From NCBI GenBank assembly GCA_035315885.1, contig DATFXM010000045.1, positions 1 to 9,769 of the forward strand: a DNA stretch of 9,769 nt. Reading direction: 5' to 3'. The position numbers were made by a program, and so were the translations under genes. The stretch's first letter is position 1; each line of letters begins with the position of its first letter. The notes beneath the pieces are model-generated. The model ran no database searches, had not been told where the DNA came from, and worked only from the letters and a program-made list of their open reading frames with translations. Source of the DNA: DATFXM01 sp035315885. Its GTDB lineage: Bacteria; Acidobacteriota; Blastocatellia; UBA7656. Positions 1 to 4,835 of the stretch are shown piece by piece.

Positions 1-222
1 GGCAGTTTTCAGATATTCGTAGCCGACGTAGCCTCAGGTCAGTTACTTCAGTTAACATCACAGGGAAGGAACGAAAGCCCCGGATGGTCCCCCGACAGCA
101 GGCATCTCACGTTTCAATCGAATCGAACCGGTTCATGGGAAGTCTGGCAAATGCACGTCGACGGCAGCGATCAGCGCCGGCTTACCCGCGGTGGGGGTCG
201 AAGCCCAACGTGGGCCCCGTGA
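1..222 (+). CDS. tolB: TolB C-terminal fragment (beta-propeller, 5' end outside window)
   Basis: The frame is open from base 1 and gives 73 residues before TGA at 220-222. Two PD40/WD40-like blades are visible: 'SPGWSPDSRHLTFQSNR' followed by 'WQMHVDGSDQRRLT' and a closing 'SPTWAP'. This is the repeat pattern of the TolB propeller, a periplasmic protein that binds Pal and links it to the inner-membrane TolQRA motor. Pal follows after 60 bases and CpoB after that, the standard tol-pal order, which is the main reason to prefer TolB over another PD40 protein. The N-terminal domain and signal peptide are outside the window, so I cannot judge whether the gene is intact. Confidence 0.85.
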   Translation, partial: GSFQIFVADVASGQLLQLTSQGRNESPGWSPDSRHLTFQSNRTGSWEVWQMHVDGSDQRRLTRGGGRSPTWAP

Positions 223-266
223 GTCGAAAAAGGGTAAATTGAAAAGAACGGAACAGGCTGTTTGGT

Positions 267-274
267 GAAAGGAG
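267..274 (+). promoter_or_regulatory. Shine-Dalgarno that fixes the pal start
   Basis: GAAAGGAG lies 8 bases before ATG 283. The frame stays open upstream to a TTG at 262, but that codon would put the Shine-Dalgarno inside the gene and add seven residues before the signal peptide. ATG 283 gives a normal lipoprotein signal sequence. Confidence 0.75.
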
Positions 275-282
275 CTTCCAAG

Positions 283-1251
283 ATGGGAAACAAGACGTTT
301 CGCTTCGCGGCATTCTTTTTTGTCACAGTGTCCATCGCGGTGTTGGGCGGCTGCGCCAAGCCAAAAGTTCAGCTTCAAGTTTCGCGCGATCGCATCCAGC
401 AAGGTGAAGACGTACGTCTCACCTGGACTTCAAAGGACGCCAAGAAGATCACGATCAACGGCGAAGCAGTAGACAAGAACGGATCAAAAGCCTATACGCC
501 GCCCGATACAACAACCTACACCGCTGTTGCCACCCGCGGCGACAAAGAAGCACGCGACGCGAAAACTGTGACGGTGACCCCGCGACCGTCGAAACCGACT
601 ATTTCGATAACAGCGGATCAAAGCGCAATAACTCGAGGCCAGAGCACTACGCTACGGTGGAACTCTACAAATTCTGATCGAGTGACGATAACCGATCTCG
701 GGACGGTGCCAACCTCCGGGTCGCGCGTGGTGAGCCCTTCTCAGTCTACGACGTACGCTGCGACGGCTTCGGGCCCCGGTGGAAGCGATACCGCGTCGGC
801 ACGCGTCACCGTGACCGAGGAAACACGTCCGGAGCCCGATCGTCCGCGGACCCTCAGCAATCCGGGTATAGCTGCGTTGTTCAATCAGTGGGTGAGGCCG
901 ATCTTCTTTGAGTACGATCAGTCAGAGCTGTTGCCCGAGGCAAAGGATACGCTTCGCCGCGCGGCGGAGTGGCTCACTCAGGCGCCGAATCGGACAATCG
1001 CGTTCCGCATAGAAGGCAACTGCGACCCGCGCGGAACCGAGGAGTACAACATAGGTCTGGGTGAGCGCCGTGCGCAGGCAGCCAAGGAGTTTTTGATATC
1101 GCTTGGCGTGGAGAATCCTCGAATTCAGACTGTCAGCTACGGCAAAGAGCGAGCGAGCGGCACGAGCGAAGGGTCACCGGGGATTCGGCCTTCGTGGGCC
1201 TATGATCGGCGCGATGACTTCATTTACGTCAGCGGCGGGCCAAAGAACTAG
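283..1251 (+). CDS. pal: Peptidoglycan-associated lipoprotein Pal with two Ig-like repeats
   Basis: Outer-membrane lipoprotein of 322 aa that should bind peptidoglycan through its OmpA domain and TolB in the periplasm. A type II signal peptide ends in the lipobox LGGC, giving lipidated Cys24. Residues ~28-95 and ~98-180 are two related Ig-like repeats (pattern 'GxxxxLxWxS...TTTYTAxAxG...VTVT'). The OmpA domain follows at ~200-322: 'FFEYDQSELLPEA', then 'CDPRGTEEYNIGLGERRA' and 'SYGKER'. Asp248 and Arg263 sit 15 residues apart, as the peptidoglycan-binding Asp/Arg pair does in OmpA-family proteins. The usual His or Tyr before the Cys/Thr-Asp is Asn here. E. coli Pal is about half this length after processing; the extra length is the Ig-like pair. 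Likely cotranscribed with tolB and cpoB. Identity is secure; the role of the Ig-like part is unknown. Confidence 0.93.
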   Translation: MGNKTFRFAAFFFVTVSIAVLGGCAKPKVQLQVSRDRIQQGEDVRLTWTSKDAKKITINGEAVDKNGSKAYTPPDTTTYTAVATRGDKEARDAKTVTVTPRPSKPTISITADQSAITRGQSTTLRWNSTNSDRVTITDLGTVPTSGSRVVSPSQSTTYAATASGPGGSDTASARVTVTEETRPEPDRPRTLSNPGIAALFNQWVRPIFFEYDQSELLPEAKDTLRRAAEWLTQAPNRTIAFRIEGNCDPRGTEEYNIGLGERRAQAAKEFLISLGVENPRIQTVSYGKERASGTSEGSPGIRPSWAYDRRDDFIYVSGGPKN

Positions 1252-1366
1252 AGTCACGAGCGGCTCTCGACAGTCGCGCCGTGAACACAATCTGCAACGG
1301 AAACCGGCGAACAGCGCCCTCTTATTCGCGGGTTGACTTAAACGCCTGAAGGCCAGGAGAGACTAT

Positions 1367-2143
1367 ATGCGTTTTATACTTATCGCCTCACTGTTGTTGG
1401 CCGTGGGCGCCGGATCGCCGCCGGCTGCCGCAGACCAGAAGGAGGCACAGCTCAAGATTGCTCTCGACGAATTGAAGGAAGAGGTGGTTGTGCTCGAACG
1501 TCAGGTTCGAGGGATGCAGGAGAGCATGGACCGCAACTCGGGCCAGATGGGCGCACTCATCACTCAGATTGCGGACAACGTTAACGCGATAAGACAGTCG
1601 CAGGGACGAGTCGCCGAAGCGTCGAACAGCGCGATCACGCAGGTGGGTGGGATCAGCGAGAGCCTGAACGCTACTAACCACCGAATCGACCGGGTTTCTG
1701 AGCAGATCGCCGACCTGAAGAAGATCGTAGAGAACCTTCCAAAGCTGCCTACGTTCACGTCTATCACACCGGGGAACCCCGACCAGTTGTTTGCCGCCGC
1801 CTACGGTGACTACAGCAGAGGAAACTACGATTTGGCGATAAGCGAGTTCAGGCAGTACGTCGAAACGTATCCTACGAGTGAGATGGCTGACAATGCACAG
1901 TTCTGGATCGGTGAATGTTTTTTTGGAAAGAAAAAGTTTGACGAAGCGCTGGTGGAATACGATAAGGTGATGTCCGCATTTCCAAAGGGTGACAAGGTGC
2001 CGGCCGCGCGTCTGAAGAAGGGCATGACGTTGATGGAGCTGGGGCAGACCGACGCTGCTCGTGCCGAGTTTGAGGCGCTCAAACGGCTCTATCCAAGAAG
2101 CAACGAGGCCGCACTTGCCCGCCAGCAGTTAGGTGAACGTTGA
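1367..2143 (+). CDS. cpoB: Tol-Pal accessory protein CpoB/YbgF
   Basis: Periplasmic protein of 258 aa that in E. coli tunes Tol-Pal activity and coordinates outer-membrane constriction with septal peptidoglycan synthesis. A Sec signal peptide covers residues 1-~22 (MRFILIASLLLAVGAG... with likely cleavage after AAA). Residues ~25-125 are hydrophilic, heptad-like and rich in Glu, Gln and Ile/Val, as in the YbgF trimerising coiled coil. Residues ~138-258 carry three TPR units: 'FAAAYGDYSRGNYDLAISEF', 'AQFWIGECFFGKKKFDEALV' and 'ARLKKGMTLMELGQTDAARA'. AGGAGA at 1355-1360 lies 6 bases before the ATG. The gap to pal is 115 bases with no convincing terminator, so it probably belongs to the same operon. 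The coiled coil is longer than in E. coli. Confidence 0.92.
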   Translation: MRFILIASLLLAVGAGSPPAAADQKEAQLKIALDELKEEVVVLERQVRGMQESMDRNSGQMGALITQIADNVNAIRQSQGRVAEASNSAITQVGGISESLNATNHRIDRVSEQIADLKKIVENLPKLPTFTSITPGNPDQLFAAAYGDYSRGNYDLAISEFRQYVETYPTSEMADNAQFWIGECFFGKKKFDEALVEYDKVMSAFPKGDKVPAARLKKGMTLMELGQTDAARAEFEALKRLYPRSNEAALARQQLGER

Positions 2144-2471
2144 TGGTGCTCTCTTTTGTAGACTGATCCGAGCGGAGATCACCCTGTCGGCCCGTCCAAA
2201 TAGAGGCCGGCGGCTGGGCGATCCTGGGTTAACTCTACGTCGCGCTCTACGCGCTACAACAGATCAGCTTGCGCAGAATCAGGCTAGACCGCCTGTAATA
2301 TTGTTAGTCGAGTCAGAGGCCAAAAACGCCAAAAAATTTCCTTACGTACAGGCGTGATTTGTAGTACACTTGGCCTTCCAAAACAGGGACCGTCTGCCCC
2401 TCGCTGCGTGCGCAACCGTTCCAGAAGTTGGTTGCCATCTCGCGCTGGTTCGCCGAGGGTGCCGAGCAATT
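2144..2471. other. 328-bp gap between convergent cpoB and the minus-strand small gene
   Basis: No convincing gene is seen on either strand; the frames that stay open are antisense or lack protein-like composition. An A-rich stretch (2321-2339, GGCCAAAAACGCCAAAAAA) and a hairpin arm pair GCAACC/GGTTGC (2412-2417 with 2430-2435) are present, but neither is followed by a T-run on either strand, so I do not call a terminator. A poor sigma70-like match (TTACGT, 17 bases, TACACT at 2342-2370, + strand) has no obvious gene to drive. Confidence 0.4.
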
Positions 2472-2804
2472 CTAGCGCATCCTCAGAAACAGCAGTACAA
2501 AGAGAACAGCGAGCAGCGCACCCGCACTCGGGACAGGGACGGGAGCGGTCGTTTTTCCTGCTTTTGTATCGTCAGTTGTAGTGCCCGATCCGGGACGGAC
2601 GGCGTGAGAGCTTGGCGTCTCGCCTGGATCACAAATGCAGTCCAATTCTCCGCAGTCGCAGAAAACTCCGCCTATAAGGGTGTGACCGGCAAATGCAACA
2701 CCCGAAAAAGGCATCGGACCACGTTGGCGGTCAGTCCCACGGGCTGTGAGCAACAACGGAAGAGCGAGGATGCAAAGGACAGCAAGAAATAATCTCGCTT
2801 TCAC
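2472..2804 (-). CDS. Small exported protein with CxC-x4-CxC motif and C-terminal membrane tail
   Basis: A 110-aa protein I do not recognise as a named family. Start chosen at GTG 2804 because AAGGAGG sits 8 bases upstream; the frame continues further but the extra 18 residues lack signal-peptide character. Residues 1-~22 form a Sec-type signal peptide (MKARLFLAVLCILALPLLL). The core at 39-64 reads AGHTLIGG then VFCDCGELDCICDPGE, with Cys49, 51, 56 and 58. A Ser/Thr/Pro/Gly-rich linker follows (65-92), then a 14-residue hydrophobic stretch (94-107) ending in Arg-Met-Arg. Signal peptide, low-complexity linker, short hydrophobic helix and basic end resemble substrates of C-terminal sorting systems (PEP-CTERM/GlyGly-CTERM type), though no known sorting motif is visible. 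The cysteines could bind a metal or form disulfides. Divergent from the TPR gene, with overlapping 5' ends. I recall similar small proteins in Acidobacteriota but could not check. Confidence 0.72.
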   Translation of the reverse strand: MKARLFLAVLCILALPLLLTARGTDRQRGPMPFSGVAFAGHTLIGGVFCDCGELDCICDPGETPSSHAVRPGSGTTTDDTKAGKTTAPVPVPSAGALLAVLFVLLFLRMR

Positions 2805-3819
2805 TGGTATTTCCTCCTTTAAGGATTTCACTGACTCACGAAGCGGAGTCGTCGGCAAGGCCGAGCTTCATCTAGACCTTCTGCGCCAACTCGCTCGCGC
2901 TGCCACATCACACAACACAGTCAACCAGGTCGGAAACATCGTCATCCAGGTCGCCGAACGGGCTTACAACGAACGCGACCTTACCCGCCTTCGCGAATCC
3001 ACACGTATCCTCGAGAGCTTGCCCACAGCCGCAACTCAGGATGCCGGCCTGTATTACAGGGGCCTCGCTCTCACCAGAGAACGGCAAATTGCCGAAGCCC
3101 GCCCACTTCTGGAATCTGTTGCCGACTGTACTCATTCGGTTTTTCGTGCCCGAGCCCTTCAAACTCTGGGCGTCATAAGCCATTTGAACGGGGATCTGGA
3201 CGGAGCTGCAAAGCTCCAGATCGAGGCCCTTCGAGCAGCAAACAGCAGAGAACGTCTCGACCTCCAGACTCCGCTGATGGCCCAACTGAACATCTGCGCC
3301 ATCAGGTCCATTCATGGAGACCACGCCGGTGCGATGAGGGGCCTCGAATCTCTGGCGCCAGTTGTTCAATCTATTTCAAAAACCTTCCCGTTCTATTTTT
3401 ATCTCTATCAGAATGCGCTTGCTGTTGAACTAGCCGAGTTGGGACGATTCGAAGAAGCTCTAAGAGCCTCTTCTGTCGCAATCTCCTCACCCTTCGCGGT
3501 CGCGTACCCGGAGTGGCGGGAAACCCGCGAAGAAATCGAGGAAAAGCGAACGAATCCGTCTCGCGATGCAGCCACGGCCGTCAGGCCGAACACTGCTCCT
3601 TGTGCTGATCGTCAAGTTCAACGCAAGGCCTTGAACTCAGCGCAACCCCTCACGACGGCCTTGCCTGGCGGCCACCGCTCAACCGCGGTTTGCTTGTCCG
3701 CAACCCGTCCCATCGCCTCACACAGGACTCGTGCTTGGGCTGCACTTCTGTCAGTCCCGGAATACCTGGGTGAATGCAGCCAGCCACGCGCACCCCCGAT
3801 TCCCCTCCAGGGCAGCTAA
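2770..3819 (+). CDS. TPR-like cytosolic protein, divergent from the small exported protein
   Basis: No signal peptide, membrane segment or DNA-binding domain is visible in the 349 aa from ATG 2770. Residues ~36-255 are helical-repeat sequence of TPR type: 'DAGLYYRGLALTRERQIAEA', 'RARALQTLGVISHLNGDLDG', 'LAVELAELGRFEEALRASS'. Distinctive short motifs are HGDH (182-185) and PEWRET (247-252). I recall proteins with these motifs in Acidobacteriota, function unknown. The start is uncertain: the only ATG/GTG/TTG codons ahead of the conserved part are GTG 2746 and ATG 2770, both antisense to the 5' end of the small gene; ATG 2770 has GGAAGAG 5 bases upstream. The last ~75 residues (from ~3600) have low-quality composition. 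In the +1 frame a short tail ending 'LLLVLIVKFNARP' stops at 3632-3634, so a one-base frameshift near 3540-3590, or decay, is possible. Confidence 0.62.
   Translation: MQRTARNNLAFTGISSFKDFTDSRSGVVGKAELHLDLLRQLARAATSHNTVNQVGNIVIQVAERAYNERDLTRLRESTRILESLPTAATQDAGLYYRGLALTRERQIAEARPLLESVADCTHSVFRARALQTLGVISHLNGDLDGAAKLQIEALRAANSRERLDLQTPLMAQLNICAIRSIHGDHAGAMRGLESLAPVVQSISKTFPFYFYLYQNALAVELAELGRFEEALRASSVAISSPFAVAYPEWRETREEIEEKRTNPSRDAATAVRPNTAPCADRQVQRKALNSAQPLTTALPGGHRSTAVCLSATRPIASHRTRAWAALLSVPEYLGECSQPRAPPIPLQGS
2813..2819 (-). promoter_or_regulatory. Strong Shine-Dalgarno of the small exported protein
   Basis: On the minus strand AAGGAGG precedes GTG 2804 by 8 bases. It is the strongest ribosome site in the window, and it is what decides the start of the small gene and supports the gene being real. 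Confidence 0.75.
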
Positions 3820-3847
3820 TCCTACAGTCAAAGAGCAAACTTTTGTG

Positions 3848-3885
3848 AGATGGGTCGCATGCACCGGTCACGCGACGCCCCATCT
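3848..3885. repeat. Imperfect inverted repeat 3' of the TPR gene
   Basis: AGATGGG-TCGC (3848-3858) can pair with GCGA (3872-3875) and CCCATCT (3879-3885), leaving a 3-base bulge and a 13-base loop. No T-run follows on either strand, so it is not a clear intrinsic terminator. It could be an operator or an RNA structure upstream of the next ORF. Confidence 0.35.
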
Positions 3886-3938
3886 TACCCAACGCACGGC
3901 CTTGTGTACAGGATATTTGTGTGCCTGAGCCGTCCGTG

Positions 3939-3955
3939 CATCGGAGGGGCCGATG
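3939..3955 (+). promoter_or_regulatory. Hairpin holding the Shine-Dalgarno and ATG of the 3953 ORF
   Basis: CATCGG (3939-3944), loop AGGGG, then CCGATG (3950-3955) form a perfect 6-bp stem. The loop together with the last bases of the 5' arm is the Shine-Dalgarno (GGAGGGG, 3943-3949), and the 3' arm contains the start codon (3953-3955). If the RNA folds this way, translation initiation would be partly occluded. Confidence 0.45.
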
Positions 3956-4441
3956 ACTATACCACAAAAGCGTAGCTTTGCACTCATAAAGAGTGCACCC
4001 GTGGATGACCTGAAAGGAGGAGTGCTTGTAATTGAGGAACGAGAACTCTGGCGGCTGATAGTCGAGTGGCGCTTCAAAGACCACAGCACCATCCGCTACG
4101 CGATGGACACGATCTATTGCGCCGCCGAGGAAATTCTCCAGGGCAGCGAGCGCGAATCTCTCATCAGGAGAGTCGAACTGTTGTCCGGTCTGAGCAGTGA
4201 GGCGCCCTATTCGCGCCTGATTGCCGCAGTGGTCGCCGGCTTTCAAAGCGGCGACAGGGCCGGACTCCTCGCCGCACAAAGCACCGCTTTGTGCGCAGTC
4301 CTGATGATGTCCGAGACGCAGCACATCTGGCCGCGCAACTGGGATAGCCCGTCTTACAAACGACCGCTGGTGTGGCGTCCCGAGTCTGCACGACCAACGG
4401 CCAGAAGAAGACGAACGCCCGTTTGTCCCGATGGAGCGTGA
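3953..4441 (+). CDS. Hypothetical protein, possibly frameshifted at its 3' end
   Basis: 162 aa with no family I recognise. GGAGGGG lies 3 bases before the ATG, rather close. Residues ~1-122 look like a real soluble, mostly helical protein: 'VLVIEERELWRLIVEWRF', 'YAMDTIYCAAEEILQG', 'SRLIAAVVAGFQSGDRAG'. From ~125 on the sequence becomes Arg/Pro/Trp-rich and unlike the rest. In the +2 frame a short helical ending 'DDVRDAAHLAAQLG' reaches TAG at 4345-4347, which would make a compact ~131-aa protein after a frameshift near 4290-4310. No signal peptide or membrane segment is seen. It lies 133 bases after the TPR ORF on the same strand and could be cotranscribed. Large open frames exist antisense to it, but their translation has no protein-like character. 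It may be a decaying gene. Confidence 0.42.
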   Translation: MTIPQKRSFALIKSAPVDDLKGGVLVIEERELWRLIVEWRFKDHSTIRYAMDTIYCAAEEILQGSERESLIRRVELLSGLSSEAPYSRLIAAVVAGFQSGDRAGLLAAQSTALCAVLMMSETQHIWPRNWDSPSYKRPLVWRPESARPTARRRRTPVCPDGA

Positions 4442-4638
4442 CCGTTCCACCTGGTCCCCCGGCCGGTTCGTGGGAAGATTCAGAACCGGCGAACCCGTTG
4501 TGACGCACATCCCCAACGGCAAGAAGTCGGATGAGCGTTGCAGCATCCCCGGTATCGAATCGCGGCTGGGGGATCAGGTCGAGTTCCAAGCCCTCAACAA
4601 AGCTCAGCTCCAGCCTCTGCCTTCACCACTTCTATGTT

Positions 4639-4664
4639 CCCCGCGTCCCCGCGCGGTGGGCTTT
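4639..4664 (+). terminator. Weak candidate terminator after the 3953 ORF
   Basis: CCGCG (4641-4645) pairs with CGCGG (4652-4656) around a 6-base loop, extendable by CC/GG (4639-4640 with 4658-4659) past a bulged T, and is followed by GGCTTTT. The stem is short and the T-run only four bases, about 200 bases after the ORF end. Confidence 0.25.
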
Positions 4665-4682
4665 TATGGCGGACGGTGACAA

Positions 4683-4700
4683 CACGATCAGTCACGATCA
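4683..4700 (+). repeat. Tandem octamer CACGATCA, 10-base period
   Basis: CACGATCA occurs at 4683-4690 and again at 4693-4700, one helical turn apart and about 30 bases upstream of the -35 box. It overlaps an inverted pair GTGAC (4676-4680) and GTCAC (4691-4695). The placement suits an activator-binding site, but the repeat is short and could be chance. Confidence 0.35.
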
Positions 4701-4729
4701 AACGGTCACAAGGCTGGCTATTTAAATTG

Positions 4730-4758
4730 TTGACTATTACGTCAAATTGACGTACAGT
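4730..4758 (+). promoter_or_regulatory. Sigma70-type promoter of the kinase-regulator operon
   Basis: TTGACT (4730-4735, 5 of 6 to consensus), a 17-base spacer, then TACAGT (4753-4758, 4 of 6). The AT-rich ATTTAAATTG lies directly upstream. Transcription would begin near 4765, giving a leader of about 70 bases before ATG 4836. This is the best promoter in the window. Confidence 0.68.
4739..4753. promoter_or_regulatory. Operator-like palindrome in the promoter spacer
   Basis: ACGTCAA-A-TTGACGT is a perfect 7+7 inverted repeat around one base, filling most of the region between -35 and -10 and touching the -10 box. With the TTGAC of the -35 box it makes three half-sites: TTGAC, GTCAA, TTGAC at 4730, 4741 and 4747. 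A protein bound here would block RNA polymerase, so a repressor or autoregulatory site is likely; the regulator is unknown. Confidence 0.55.
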
Positions 4759-4835
4759 GCGGCGGTTCGAATAACGATTTCCGTAATCTGCCCCTTGGGT
4801 CATCCGCTCAGCCCCTCCCTGACGCAGGATGCCAT

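Larger units (their letters stand above)
4442..4729. other. Non-coding stretch upstream of the kinase promoter
   Basis: Several frames are open here by chance, but none has a ribosome site or convincing composition. The 3' part (from ~4676) turns AT-richer towards the promoter, and ATTTAAAT lies just before the -35 box and could act as an UP-like element. Confidence 0.4.

Noticed and set aside
2412..2435. GCAACC/GGTTGC hairpin downstream of the small minus-strand gene as its terminator
   Set aside because: The 12-base loop is large and no T-run follows on the minus strand.
2370..2792. 140-codon plus-strand open frame opposite the small exported protein
   Set aside because: It is the antisense shadow of a gene with a clear Shine-Dalgarno and signal peptide, and its own translation is low quality.
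3909..3926. GG-N10-GC pair (3911-3912 with 3923-3924) as a sigma54 promoter for the 3953 ORF
   Set aside because: Only the invariant dinucleotides match; the flanking TGGCAC and TTGCA bases do not, so it is close to chance.
3650..4546. 298-codon minus-strand open frame across the island
   Set aside because: Composition is Arg/Ser/Gly/Cys-rich without any domain-like segment, there is no ribosome site at its start, and it runs antisense to the more protein-like 3953 ORF. Long chance frames are common at this GC content.
4164..4589. 141-codon minus-strand open frame
   Set aside because: Its first half reads somewhat smoothly ('FDTGDAATLIRLLAVGDV') but it has no Shine-Dalgarno and dissolves into Arg/Ser/Cys-rich sequence antisense to the 3953 ORF.
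4757..4775. tRNA-like GGTTCGAAT
   Set aside because: The T-loop-like heptamer has no pairing T-stem on its 3' side and no acceptor or anticodon arms around it.
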